A DNA stretch of 64,000 nt, taken from Kineosporia aurantiaca JCM 3230. GTDB taxonomy: Bacteria; Actinomycetota; Actinomycetes; Actinomycetales; Kineosporiaceae. How positions within the stretch are numbered: the first letter of the stretch is position 1; each line of letters begins with the position of its first letter. The notes beneath the pieces were generated by a model. The model made no database searches. It worked only from the letters and a program-made list of their open reading frames with translations, and was not told the DNA's origin. The stretch is taken from assembly GCA_000719025.1 (NCBI GenBank), contig JODP01000013.1, positions 612,159-676,158 of the forward strand. Direction: 5' to 3'. Both the position numbers and the translations under genes were made by a program. Positions 40,789 to 49,101 of the stretch are shown here, piece by piece.

Positions 40789-41771
40789 TTCCCGATCACC
40801 GACTCCGCGTCCTGGCCGTCACTGGCCTTCACACCCTTGAGGAACTGCGCGACCTTGTCCGGGTTGGCGCTGATCCACGCCTTCGCGATCGCCTCCAGGG
40901 ACTTCGAGCCCTTGTCGTGGTCGTAGTAGAACTGCCCGGCCTCGTCCGTACTGAAGGTCAGGTTCTTCAGGAACGTGGCGATGTCCGGGTTGTCGGCGGC
41001 CCAGCCCTTGCGGGAGATCGTGCGGATCGTGCCCGCACCGCCCCAGACCTTGTCCGGGTCCTCCAGGAAGGTGGCCTTGAACTGCACGGTCATCCAGTGC
41101 GGGCTCCAGCCCAGGAAGACGATCGGCTGGCCGGCCTTCTGGTCCTTCTCGACCTGGGTGAGCATCGCCGGGGTGCCGCTGGCCACGAGTTTCCAGTCAC
41201 CGAGGCCGTAGGCGTCGGAATCGATGGCCTTCTGGATGGTCTCGTTCCCCGGGGAGCCGGGCTCGATCCCGTAGATCCGGCGGCCGAACTCGTCGCCGTG
41301 CGCGGCCAGATCGGCCAGCGACTTGATCCCGAGCTTCTGCGCCGTGTCACCGGGAACGGCGGGCGCGTACTCGGTGCCCTCAAGGATGGTGCTGTCCACC
41401 ACCACGTCGCCCTTCTTGATCAGGTCGCCGAAGGTCGGCTCCTGCGAGGGCCACCAGTTGCCCAGGTAGGCGTCCGCGTCACCGGTGGACATCGCCTGGG
41501 CGCCGAGTTCCACCGAGACCTCGTTGACCTTCACCGAGTAGCCGAGCTGCTCCAGGATCTGCTTGCTGATCTCGTTCTCCACCTGCAGGTCGACCCAGGG
41601 CTGCTGGATCAGGGTGACCGACTCGGCGTTGCCCGAATCCCCGCCCCCGCTGTCCCCGATCAGCGCGAAGTCGCCCTTGTCGGCAGCGCTCGAGCAGGCG
41701 GTAGTGACCGCCACGAGGCAGGCCGCGACCGCGAGCATCCTCACGCGGCGTCGCCTTCCGGGAGGTCTCAT
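40785..41771 (-). CDS. proX: Glycine betaine ABC transporter substrate-binding lipoprotein (ProX-like)
   Basis: 328 aa. A lipoprotein signal (RRRRVRMLAVAACLVAVTTAC) is followed by an OpuAC-type binding domain: VTLIQQPWVDLQVENEISKQILEQLG (split here at VTLIQQPWVD and QVENEISKQ), DAYLGNWWPSQEP, VFLGWSPHWM. The Trp/Trp-Pro and WSPHW aromatics would cage a quaternary ammonium group such as glycine betaine. ATG 41771 has AAGGAG seven bases upstream; a longer frame to 41831 lacks one. First gene of proXVW. Confidence 0.92.
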   Translation of the reverse strand: MRPPGRRRRVRMLAVAACLVAVTTACSSAADKGDFALIGDSGGGDSGNAESVTLIQQPWVDLQVENEISKQILEQLGYSVKVNEVSVELGAQAMSTGDADAYLGNWWPSQEPTFGDLIKKGDVVVDSTILEGTEYAPAVPGDTAQKLGIKSLADLAAHGDEFGRRIYGIEPGSPGNETIQKAIDSDAYGLGDWKLVASGTPAMLTQVEKDQKAGQPIVFLGWSPHWMTVQFKATFLEDPDKVWGGAGTIRTISRKGWAADNPDIATFLKNLTFSTDEAGQFYYDHDKGSKSLEAIAKAWISANPDKVAQFLKGVKASDGQDAESVIGK

Positions 41772-41960
41772 CCTGATTCTCCTTCCGCCGACCCGGGCCA
41801 GGTCCGGGCCCGGTCCGATCATTGTTTTCACGTCCGCGAAACACCACTCACCCCGGGCCTTTACATGTGACGGCCTGGTGTTCTACGGTGAAAGTCGTTT
41901 TCTTCCGGCTGTCCTGATCGTGGCAGCCTGATCTACGGGCGTCGAGGGTCACCCTGGGCC

Positions 41961-42005
41961 GAGGGAGACCGGTTCCCTCTCATTGCCATAGACCGAGTCT
42001 ATGGC
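41961..42005 (-). terminator. Two hairpins at the end of the LysR gene
   Basis: GCCATAGAC-CGA-GTCTATGGC (41985-42005, 9-bp perfect stem) overlaps the LysR stop codon, and GAGGGA/TCCCTC (41961-41979) follows. Together they could terminate the LysR transcript before proX. The first could instead be an operator. Confidence 0.45.
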
Positions 42006-42889
42006 AGGGCCTCTTCACCGAACATGCTCGCGGCCAGGGTCCGGAACTGCTCGCCCGAGCTGCTCAGGCTTTTGGCCCGCCAGATCAGGTGCACGGCGGC
42101 CTTGGTCGGGCGCCGCAGGGGCAGCACCCGCGCACCCCGTCGGCCCGCGTCCTCGGCCAGTCCTTCCGGCAGCAACGCCGCCCCCGCACCGGCCAGCACC
42201 AGCGGAATCACCGAGGCCAGGTGGGCGGTCTCCACCGCGATCTCCGACGCCTCCCCGGCCACCTGTAGCTCGATGTCGAGCAGCTCGCGCAGGGCAGTGC
42301 CGCGCAGCGTGCAGATCAGCCCGAGCGGAACCAGGCCGGAGACACTCACCACGGTCTGGCCGGGAAGCGCGTCCGGGGGCAGGACGGCGACCAGGCGATG
42401 CTCGACCAGCCATTGGCTCTCCAGCGGGCCGGCCGGGGGCGTGCCGTCGATCAGGCCGAAGTCCGCCTCGCCGGAGCGGACCTGATCCAGCACCTCGGAC
42501 CGGCGGATCGGGTCGCCCACACTGAACTGTACGGCCGGATGCGCCTGCCGGAACTCCCCGATGATCTGCACCAGCGGCTCGATCGCCCAGAGCGTGTTCG
42601 AGATGATCGTCAGGCGGCCGAACCCGACGTCGGTGACGCTCCGCACCGCGGTCGCGGCGACCTGGAACGAGCGCAGGGTGCGCCGGGCGGGCAGCAGCAG
42701 CGCCTGCCCCGCGGCGGTCAGCCGGACACCCCGCCCCAGGCGCTCGAACAGCGTCGAGCCGAGCTCACGCTCCAGCAGCCCGATTGCGTGCGACAGGCTG
42801 GGCTGAGCAATCGTCAGGGCCGCCGCCGCCCGGGTGAAGCTGCCGCACTCGGCTACGGCGAGGAAGTACTCGAGCTGGCGACGGTCCAT
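41999..42889 (-). CDS. LysR-family transcriptional regulator
   Basis: 296 aa. N-terminal winged helix (1-60: RRQLEYFLAVAECGSFTRAAAALTIAQPSLSHAIGLLERELG) and a periplasmic-binding-protein-like effector domain (about 90-290). It lies upstream of proXVW in the same orientation, separated by about 227 bp. LysR proteins often regulate divergent or adjacent genes, but control of proXVW is only a possibility; the ligand is unknown. Confidence 0.88.
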   Translation of the reverse strand: MDRRQLEYFLAVAECGSFTRAAAALTIAQPSLSHAIGLLERELGSTLFERLGRGVRLTAAGQALLLPARRTLRSFQVAATAVRSVTDVGFGRLTIISNTLWAIEPLVQIIGEFRQAHPAVQFSVGDPIRRSEVLDQVRSGEADFGLIDGTPPAGPLESQWLVEHRLVAVLPPDALPGQTVVSVSGLVPLGLICTLRGTALRELLDIELQVAGEASEIAVETAHLASVIPLVLAGAGAALLPEGLAEDAGRRGARVLPLRRPTKAAVHLIWRAKSLSSSGEQFRTLAASMFGEEALP

Positions 42890-42905
42890 CGGGACAAGGT
42901 AGGGC

Positions 42906-43292
42906 CTATCGATCCTGGGGTACCCGGTCGAAGCCCTTGAACCGGGTGCCCTGGTAGGTGAGCTGACCGCGGTCGCCCTCCACCAGCGTCCCCCATTGCT
43001 GCCCGTGGACCGGAAGCTCGAGACGATCGTGACCGGGAAGCTCGAACGTCACGTAGTACCAGGTGGTGGAGCTGTCCTGGCTGCGGGAGTGCTCCTGCCG
43101 CTTACCCACCAGCGTGGCCGGGACGGTGAGCAGCGGGGAGTTGTTGTTCCGGCTCCAGATGTTCAGCCCCCGGAAGATCATCATGGCGATCGTCAGCACG
43201 ATGACCAGCGCGATCAACCCGAAGATGATGAAAAAGCCGACGACGAACGGGTCGATTGATCCGTCCATGTCGTGGAAGATGTCGTCGTCCAC
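42906..43292 (-). CDS. DUF2500-type membrane protein
   Basis: 128 aa. A single helix (about 15-40, FVVGFFIIFGLIALVIVLTIAMMIF) precedes a small beta-rich domain: VPATLVGKRQEHS, TWYYVTFELPGHDRLELPV, and GDRGQLTYQGTRFKGFDRV. This pattern fits the DUF2500 family, whose role is unknown. GTG 43292 was chosen because AGGAGG lies seven bases upstream. It sits 16 bases ahead of the LysR gene on the same strand, so the two may share a transcript. Confidence 0.75.
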   Translation of the reverse strand: MDDDIFHDMDGSIDPFVVGFFIIFGLIALVIVLTIAMMIFRGLNIWSRNNNSPLLTVPATLVGKRQEHSRSQDSSTTWYYVTFELPGHDRLELPVHGQQWGTLVEGDRGQLTYQGTRFKGFDRVPQDR

Positions 43293-43364
43293 CGGGTGCC
43301 TCCTGCGGATTGATGCGGCGTAACCGTACAGACGCCGCATCCCGCTGTTCTGATGCATGCCGGT

Positions 43365-44147
43365 TCAGATGGTGGGCAGAATCCCTCCGTCCACCCGGAA
43401 CTCGGCACCGGTGAGCCACTTCGCCCGCTCGGAAGCCAGGAAGACGATCAGCTCGGCAGCGTCTTCCGGCGTTCCCGGACGCCGCATGGGCACGTTCAGC
43501 TGAGCAGCCAGATCCTTCTGGAACTGCTCCAGCTCCACCCCGCGGACGTCGGCGAACCGCTGATGCTGAGCCAGCGCGCCCTCTGTCGCAACAAAGCCCG
43601 GCAGCACGTTGACCACCCGCACCCCATGCGGACCGACTTCTGCCGCCAGACCACGGCTGTACGCGTTCAGAGCCGACTTCGCTGCTGCATAGGCAATCTG
43701 CTGCCCCTGGGCCAGACGACTGGCGATCGACGAAAGGTGAACCACCACGCCCTTACCCCGCTCGACCATGCCCGGAACCAGACGCCGATCCAGACGGACG
43801 GCGCTCATCAGGTTCACCGTCAGGTCCTCCAGCCAACTCTCGTCGGCACGTTCAAGAATCGGCCCAGGGGTAGTGCCGGCCCCCGCGTTGTCGACCAGCA
43901 CATCGACCCCGCCCCAACGCTCGATCACCTCCGCCGCCAGGTTCGCCGCGCCCTCATCCGTACTCAGGTCGGCAGTCAGGTAGCTGACGTTCGCCTGGGT
44001 CTCGGCGGGCAGGCTGCGGGAAGTCCCGATCACCTGCGCCCCGGCCGCCGCGAAGCGGGCCACCGCGGCCGCGCCGATCCCCCGGCTGGCCCCGGTGACC
44101 AGCACCCGGACCCCTTCAAGCCCCTCTTCGGGGAGAGCAACGCTCAT
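43365..44147 (-). CDS. Short-chain dehydrogenase/reductase
   Basis: 260 aa classical SDR. Rossmann motif VTGASRGIG (about 17-25), DNAGAG, catalytic Ser in VHLSSIAS, YAAAKSAL (Tyr-x3-Lys) and C-terminal LTGAEFRVDGG. An NAD(P)H-dependent oxidoreductase of unknown substrate. It is divergent from a TetR regulator over 84 bp, the usual arrangement for a TetR-controlled SDR. ATG 44147 begins at the family's normal N-terminus. Confidence 0.9.
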   Translation of the reverse strand: MSVALPEEGLEGVRVLVTGASRGIGAAAVARFAAAGAQVIGTSRSLPAETQANVSYLTADLSTDEGAANLAAEVIERWGGVDVLVDNAGAGTTPGPILERADESWLEDLTVNLMSAVRLDRRLVPGMVERGKGVVVHLSSIASRLAQGQQIAYAAAKSALNAYSRGLAAEVGPHGVRVVNVLPGFVATEGALAQHQRFADVRGVELEQFQKDLAAQLNVPMRRPGTPEDAAELIVFLASERAKWLTGAEFRVDGGILPTI

Positions 44148-44165
44148 GATGTCCGTCCTCAAGCT

Positions 44166-44210
44166 AAGGTGAATCAGATTCCGGATCATATACTGAACCT
44201 TGTTCACCTT
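44166..44210. promoter_or_regulatory. Probable TetR operator in the divergent SDR/TetR promoter
   Basis: TGAAC-CTT-GTTCA (44194-44206) is a perfect interrupted palindrome, and AAGGTGAA/TTCACCTT (44166 and 44203) forms an outer inverted repeat. TATACT (44189-44194) abuts it and could be a -10 element for tetR. The segment is AT-rich. Confidence 0.55.
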
Positions 44211-44231
44211 TTGCCAGGAAGGCCTCCCGCC

Positions 44232-44807
44232 GTGCCCCCTCCCCCACCCCGTCGGCTGCGGGCAGACGCCCAGCGCAACCGCGACGCTCTCCTGGCCAGC
44301 GCCCGTGAAGCCTTCCTGAACGGGGAGACCGAGATCCGCGTGGAGGAGATCGCCCGCCGCGCCGGGGTAGCGGTGGGCACGGTCTACCGCCACTTCGACA
44401 CCCGCGAGGCCGTGATCGAGGCGGTGTTCCGACAGGAGGTCGACGAACTGTGCGCGGGCGGCGCTGCTCTGCTCGAGGATCATCCTCCGGAGCAGGCCGT
44501 GCGAATGTTCCTGCTTCAACTGGTCGACCACGCAGCCGTCAGCAAGGGCATGGCGGTGGCGCTGGAGGCGATCATGGCCACCCGGTCCCCGGTGTTCGAC
44601 GACGCCCGCTCCCGGATGACCCAGACTTTGGACGCCCTCCTCGGCGCCGGGGTTTCGGCGGGTTCGGTGCGGGACGACATCAACGGGAGGACGTTGATGC
44701 TCGGGTTGAGTGGGGTGTGCGGCGGGCCGAAGGATGCACCGGACTGGCTCGAGGACGGACGTCAGGTGGTGGGGTTGCTGGCGGACGGGCTTCTGGTCCG
44801 CGGGTGA
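44232..44807 (+). CDS. TetR/AcrR-family transcriptional regulator
   Basis: 191 aa. Helix-turn-helix at about 15-60 (RNRDALLASAREAFL, RVEEIARRAGVAVGTVYRHFDTREAVIEAVF), followed by a helical ligand-binding domain. GTG 44232 (PPPPPRRLRADAQRNRDALL) begins the family pattern. Divergent from the SDR gene, which it probably represses through the palindrome between them. Confidence 0.9.
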   Translation: MPPPPPRRLRADAQRNRDALLASAREAFLNGETEIRVEEIARRAGVAVGTVYRHFDTREAVIEAVFRQEVDELCAGGAALLEDHPPEQAVRMFLLQLVDHAAVSKGMAVALEAIMATRSPVFDDARSRMTQTLDALLGAGVSAGSVRDDINGRTLMLGLSGVCGGPKDAPDWLEDGRQVVGLLADGLLVRG

Positions 44808-44824
44808 ACGTCAGCGGTTGCAAA

Positions 44825-44869
44825 CCATGAATGCGTCCCGCCCGGAGCCCGGGCGGGACGCATTCATGG
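44825..44869. terminator. Very strong bidirectional hairpin terminator
   Basis: A 21-bp perfect stem with a 3-base AGC loop (arms 44825-44845 and 44849-44869), followed on the plus strand by TCTAGCTTTT. It separates the convergent tetR and nrdJ genes. Confidence 0.9.
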
Positions 44870-44908
44870 GTCTAGCTTTTCAGGTCGGTCTCGTTGTTCC
44901 GATGGTGA

Positions 44909-47854
44909 TCAGCTGCAGCCGGAGGTGCTGCCGCAGCCCTCGCAGACGTAGCAGGAGCCGGCCGGGCGCATCTTCGTGCCACAGGTGAAGCACATCGGCG
45001 CGTCCGACGTCCGGCCCTGCATGGCCTCGAACAGCTCGGCCGAGGAGTGCACCGCCTTGGGGGCGGACTTGGCCGTCGCCGCACCGGTGACGTTCACCAC
45101 CGGCAGCTGGTTCGGGCTGCTGCCGACCGCATTGCCCGTGGTGAGGGGCTGCGGCGCCTCCGGAGCCGGGCTCTGGCCGGACGGGGCGGACTGGGCCAGG
45201 GTCTCCAGTTCCTCCTCCACGTCCTCGCCGTCCTCGTCCTGCGGCAGGTAAGAACCCGTCTGCAGTTCGCGGGCGCGCTCGTCGGCCGAGTAGATGCCCA
45301 GCGCCGAGCGCTCCTCGAAGGACAGGTGGTCCAGCGCCAGGCGCCGGAAGACGTAGTCCATGATGCTCGAGCTCATCCGCACGTCCGGGTCGTCGGTCAG
45401 GCCGGCCGGCTCGAAGCGCAGGTTGGTGAACTTCTCCACGTAGGTCTGCAGCGGAACCCCGTGCTGCAGCGCGATGCTCACCGCCACCGAGAACGAGTCC
45501 ATCATCCCGGCCAGGGTGGAACCCTGCTTGCCGAGCTTGATGAAGACCTCGCCCAGGCCGTCGTCCGGGTAGGAGCCGGCCGTCATGTAGCCCTTGGCGC
45601 CGCCCACGGTGAAGCGGGTGGTGATCGACGGGCGGGACTTCGGCAGGCGCTTGCGGGTCGGGCGGTACTCGACGACCTTCTCGACGACCTTCTCGACCTT
45701 GACCGGCTCTTCCTGCTTCTTGCCGTCCGACAGCGGCTGGCCGACCTTGCAGTTGTCCCGGTAGACGGCCAGCGCCTTCAGGCCGAGCTTCCAGCCCTGG
45801 AAGTAGACGTCGGCGATGGCCTCGACGGTCGCCGACTCCGGCAGGTTGACCGTCTTGGAGATGGCCCCGGACAGGAACGGCTGGGTCGCCGCCATCATCC
45901 GGACGTGGCCCATCGGGCGGATTGCCCGCTCGCCCATCGCGCAGTCGAAGACCTCGTAGTGCTCCAGCTTGAGGCCGGGAGCGTCGATCACGTGGCCCTT
46001 CTCGGAGATGTACTCGACGATCGCCTCGACCGTCTCCTCGGCGTAGCCGAGCTTGCGCAGGGCCCGCGGGATGGTCTGGTTGACGATCTGCATCGAGCCG
46101 CCGCCCACCAGCTTCTTGAACTTGACCAGCGAGAAGTCCGGCTCGATGCCGGTCGTGTCGCAGTCCATCATGAAGCCGATGGTGCCGGTCGGGGCGAGCA
46201 GCGAGGCCTGCGCGTTGCGCCAGCCGTTCTGCTCACCGATCCGCAGCGAGGCCTCCCACTCCTTGGTGGCCGCGCGCTGCACCGCGATGTCGATCGGGTG
46301 CAGGGTGCGGATCGTGTCGTTCGCGGCGGCGTGCTTGCGCATCACCCGGCGGTGCGCCTCGGCGTTGCGCTTGTAGCCGTCGTAGGCCCCGACCACGCCG
46401 GCCAGCTCGGCCGAGCGGCGGTAGGCGGCCCCGGTCATCAGCGAGGTGATCGAGGCGGCCAGCGCCCGGCCACCCTCCGAGTCGTAGCCCAGGCCCGATT
46501 CCATCAGCAGCGCACCGAGGTTCGCGTAGCCGATGCCGAGCTGCCGGTAGGCGCGGGTGGTCTCGGTGATCGCCTCGGTCGGGAAGTCCGCGAAGCAGAT
46601 CGAGATGTCCATCGCGGTGATCACGAGTTCCACGACCTGGGTGAACTTCTCGACGTCGAACAGGCCGTCGTCCTGGACGAACTTGAGCAGGTTCAGCGAG
46701 GCCAGGTTGCAGCTGGAGTTGTCCAGGTGCATGTACTCGGAGCAGGGGTTGCTGGCCGAGATCCGGCCGGACTCCGGGGTGGTGTGCCAGTCGTTGATCG
46801 TGCCGTCGTACTGGATGCCCGGGTCGGCGCACTCCCAGGCCGCCTTGGCCATCTTGCCGAACAGTTCCTTGGCGTCGACCTGCTCGATCACCTCGCCGGT
46901 GGTGCGGCTGGTCAGGCCGAACTGCTCACCGAACTCCACCGCCCGCATGAACTCGTCGGTGACCCGGACCGAGTTGTTGGCGTTCTGGTACTGGACGCTG
47001 TGGATGTCCTTGCCGCCGAGGTCCATGTCGAACCCGGCGTCGCGCAGGGCGCGAATCTTGTTCTCCTCGCGCGCCTTGGTCTCGATGAACTCCTCAATGT
47101 CCGGGTGGTCCACGTCGAGGACGACCATCTTGGCCGCGCGCCGGGTGGCGCCGCCGGACTTGATGGTGCCGGCCGAGGCGTCGGCCCCGCGCATGAAGGA
47201 GACCGGCCCGGAGGCGGTGCCGCCGCTGTTCAGCAGCTCCTTGCTGGACCGGATGCGGGAGAGGTTCAGGCCGGCGCCGGAGCCGCCCTTGAAGATGAAA
47301 CCCTCTTCCTTGTACCAGTTCAGGATCGAGTCCATCGAGTCGTCGACGGCCAGGATGAAGCAGGCGCTGACCTGCTGCGGCGCGCTGGTGCCGACGTTGA
47401 ACCAGACCGGCGAGTTGAACGCGAACACCTGGTTCAGGAGCATGTAGGTGAGCTCGTGCTCGAACACCTCGGCGTCCTGCTCACCGAGGAAGTAGCCGTT
47501 GTCCCGGCCGGCCTTGGTGTAGGTCAGCACGACCCGGTCGATCAGCTGCTTGAGGCTGGCCTCACGGGTGTCCGAGCCGACCGCGCCGCGGAAGTACTTG
47601 GTGGTGACGATCGTGGAGGCGTTCAGGCTCCAGAAGTCCGGGAACTCCACGCCCTTCTGCTCGAAGATCGTCTCGCCCGTGCGCCAGTTCGTCTGGACGA
47701 CGTCCCGGCGCTCCCAGGTGACCTGGTCGTAGGGGTGGACTCCCTCGGTGGTGTAGACCCGGCCGATCTTCAGACCGGTTCGGCGCACCTGCGGTGCTCC
47801 GTTGCGCGTCTTGCGCGACCCCTGGCCCGACTGGCCTGAGACGGTCTCCGTCAT
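44909..47854 (-). CDS. nrdJ: Adenosylcobalamin-dependent ribonucleotide reductase (class II)
   Basis: 981 aa; makes deoxyribonucleotides with or without oxygen using vitamin B12. Motifs: FNSPVWFNVGT and VSACFILAVDD (first redox cysteine), KGGSGAGLNLSRIRSS, the catalytic NPCSEY (Asn-x-Cys-x-Glu) and NSSCNLASLNL, LLAPTGTIGFMMDCDTTG. The C-terminal end carries CFTCGTKMRPAGSCYVCEGCG, a zinc-ribbon-like redox tail seen in the large actinobacterial NrdJ. ATG 47854 follows AAGGGG; an open frame extends to 47935 without support. It lies downstream of nrdR on the same strand, about 205 bp apart. Confidence 0.96.
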   Translation of the reverse strand: MTETVSGQSGQGSRKTRNGAPQVRRTGLKIGRVYTTEGVHPYDQVTWERRDVVQTNWRTGETIFEQKGVEFPDFWSLNASTIVTTKYFRGAVGSDTREASLKQLIDRVVLTYTKAGRDNGYFLGEQDAEVFEHELTYMLLNQVFAFNSPVWFNVGTSAPQQVSACFILAVDDSMDSILNWYKEEGFIFKGGSGAGLNLSRIRSSKELLNSGGTASGPVSFMRGADASAGTIKSGGATRRAAKMVVLDVDHPDIEEFIETKAREENKIRALRDAGFDMDLGGKDIHSVQYQNANNSVRVTDEFMRAVEFGEQFGLTSRTTGEVIEQVDAKELFGKMAKAAWECADPGIQYDGTINDWHTTPESGRISASNPCSEYMHLDNSSCNLASLNLLKFVQDDGLFDVEKFTQVVELVITAMDISICFADFPTEAITETTRAYRQLGIGYANLGALLMESGLGYDSEGGRALAASITSLMTGAAYRRSAELAGVVGAYDGYKRNAEAHRRVMRKHAAANDTIRTLHPIDIAVQRAATKEWEASLRIGEQNGWRNAQASLLAPTGTIGFMMDCDTTGIEPDFSLVKFKKLVGGGSMQIVNQTIPRALRKLGYAEETVEAIVEYISEKGHVIDAPGLKLEHYEVFDCAMGERAIRPMGHVRMMAATQPFLSGAISKTVNLPESATVEAIADVYFQGWKLGLKALAVYRDNCKVGQPLSDGKKQEEPVKVEKVVEKVVEYRPTRKRLPKSRPSITTRFTVGGAKGYMTAGSYPDDGLGEVFIKLGKQGSTLAGMMDSFSVAVSIALQHGVPLQTYVEKFTNLRFEPAGLTDDPDVRMSSSIMDYVFRRLALDHLSFEERSALGIYSADERARELQTGSYLPQDEDGEDVEEELETLAQSAPSGQSPAPEAPQPLTTGNAVGSSPNQLPVVNVTGAATAKSAPKAVHSSAELFEAMQGRTSDAPMCFTCGTKMRPAGSCYVCEGCGSTSGCS

Positions 47855-48010
47855 ACGTCCGTTCCCCTTAGGTGCGTGGTGCTGCGGTCCGGAGCTGATC
47901 CCGGCCGCGGCGAACTCGGGCCCGCTACGGGCCACTGATATCTGGATTGCCGTGCTTGGTCGTGCTTCGTGGTGCTGTTCTTTCGTGGTGCCGTTGGTGC
48001 TGTGGCGTGA

Positions 48011-48050
48011 ACCGCCGTCGCCCGGCCTTCCCCTGCCTGGCGACGGCGGT
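48011..48050 (-). terminator. Hairpin between nrdR and nrdJ
   Basis: A perfect 12-bp stem ACCGCCGTCGCC / GGCGACGGCGGT with a 16-base loop starts about 10 bases after the nrdR stop. It may reduce read-through into nrdJ or stabilise the nrdR mRNA end. Confidence 0.5.
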
Positions 48051-48059
48051 GGTCGTTGA

Positions 48060-48554
48060 TCAGCTGGTGCTGGGGGTGGGCGGCGGCCCCGGCTCGACGC
48101 CGGTCGGCTCGTGCTCCGCCCGGAGCACCGTGATGGCCGCCTCGAAGTCCTCGAGCGACTCGAAGGCCTGGTACACGCTGGCGAACCGGAGGTACGCGAC
48201 CTCGTCCAGGTCGCGCAGCGGCCCCAGGATGGTCAGGCCCACCTCGTGCGCCTCGATCTCGGCGCAGCCGGTGGCCCGGATGGTCTCCTCGACCTTCTGG
48301 GCGAGCCGGGCCAGGTCGTCCTCGCCGACCGGACGGCCCTGGCAGGCCTTGCGCACCCCGGTCATGATCTTGGCCCGGCTGAACGGCTCGCTCGCCCCGG
48401 ACCGCTTCACGACCGTGAGGCTGGCGGTCTCCAGGGTGCTGAACCGGCGGCCGCACTCCGGGCACTGCCGGCGGCGCCGGATGGCGGCCCCGTCGTCGGT
48501 GCTGCGGGAGTCGACCACCCGGGAATCCGCGTGGCGGCAGAAGGGACAGTTCAC
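48060..48554 (-). CDS. nrdR: Transcriptional repressor NrdR
   Basis: 164 aa. An N-terminal zinc ribbon (CPFCRHADSRVVDSR ... RRRRQCPECGRRFST) is followed by an ATP-cone (about 49-139: VVKRSGASEPFSRAKIMTGVRKAC ... LRDLDEVAYLRFASVYQAFES, here quoted in parts). NrdR senses ATP/dATP and represses ribonucleotide reductase genes at NrdR boxes. NrdR-like boxes lie upstream of this gene. The adjacent nrdJ is the expected target. Confidence 0.96.
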   Translation of the reverse strand: MNCPFCRHADSRVVDSRSTDDGAAIRRRRQCPECGRRFSTLETASLTVVKRSGASEPFSRAKIMTGVRKACQGRPVGEDDLARLAQKVEETIRATGCAEIEAHEVGLTILGPLRDLDEVAYLRFASVYQAFESLEDFEAAITVLRAEHEPTGVEPGPPPTPSTS

Positions 48555-48632
48555 GACGGGCTCCTCCCGGGAGACTCGCAGGGACGGCTATGGATGAACC
48601 TGGGGACAGCCTGGGGATGAACAACTGCAGTC

Positions 48633-48641
48633 TGTGGATAA
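48633..48641 (-). promoter_or_regulatory. DnaA box upstream of nrdR
   Basis: The minus strand reads TTATCCACA, a perfect consensus DnaA box, about 80 bp upstream of the nrdR start and adjacent to an NrdR-like box. Confidence 0.5.
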
Positions 48642-48645
48642 CCAC

Positions 48646-48693
48646 TGACTAGATGTGGATGGCTTACAGGTATGTAACTACTACATCTAGGGG
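48646..48693 (-). promoter_or_regulatory. Tandem NrdR-like boxes
   Basis: Two 16-bp sites centred on TAGATGTG (48646-48661) and TACATCTA (48678-48693) resemble the NrdR box ACACTAGATGTAGTGT; their centres are 32 bp (three helical turns) apart, the spacing known for tandem NrdR boxes. The upstream one (second) matches better, 12 of 16 by eye. Confidence 0.6.
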
Positions 48694-49054
48694 TAACGCT
48701 AGGACGGCGGCGGACCGCATGCAAGTCACTCGCGGGTCCCGCCGAGCCGCTGCGACCGGCCCGCGACGACCTCCTGGACAATCCCGGCCGATCGTGATCC
48801 GGCGGCCGGGCCGGGCCGGGCCCGATCCGGGTGCTTTTCGGCCGCCCGCCGAACCCTTGCTCGCGACCTGCATCGTTGCCGGCCGCTGAGCCCATCGGGT
48901 GACTACCGGGCGCAACTATAAAGCTACCCAGAGTCGATGCCGAGGGTCGTCCGGATGCCGGACGATCTTGGGACACGCCCGGGCAATATTTCATTTCTCG
49001 AGTGGTGAGGACGACATGCGAGGGCGTGTCGCACGCCCCCAACTGCCCCACGAA

Positions 49055-49070
49055 CCCCTACATCTAGTGG
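49055..49070. promoter_or_regulatory. Third NrdR-like box
   Basis: CCTACATCTAGTGG matches the NrdR consensus at 13 of 16 positions over the 16-mer. It lies about 500 bp upstream of nrdR and just beyond the LysM gene stop. Confidence 0.4.
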
Positions 49071-49101
49071 CGGGCCATTGTCACCGGCCGAACATGCGGA
49101 T

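Larger units (their letters stand above)
48555..49101. other. Regulatory gap upstream of nrdR
   Basis: 547 bp with no supported gene. It holds the NrdR-like boxes and DnaA box listed separately, a GC-rich stretch near 48800, and TATAGT-like sequence on the minus strand near 48920. I looked for a cobalamin riboswitch and did not recognise the conserved B12 box. Confidence 0.5.

Noticed and set aside
45047..47839. A 930-residue plus-strand frame opposite nrdJ
   Set aside because: nrdJ on the minus strand is unambiguous; the opposite frame has only Arg/His/Val-rich shadow sequence.
44909..48059. Cobalamin riboswitch for the B12-dependent reductase
   Set aside because: The conserved B12-box and its pairing partners were not recognised in the leader of nrdR or nrdJ.
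48555..49101. Replication origin, because of a DnaA box
   Set aside because: Only one perfect box plus weak variants, and none of the usual neighbours (dnaA, dnaN, rpmH, parAB).
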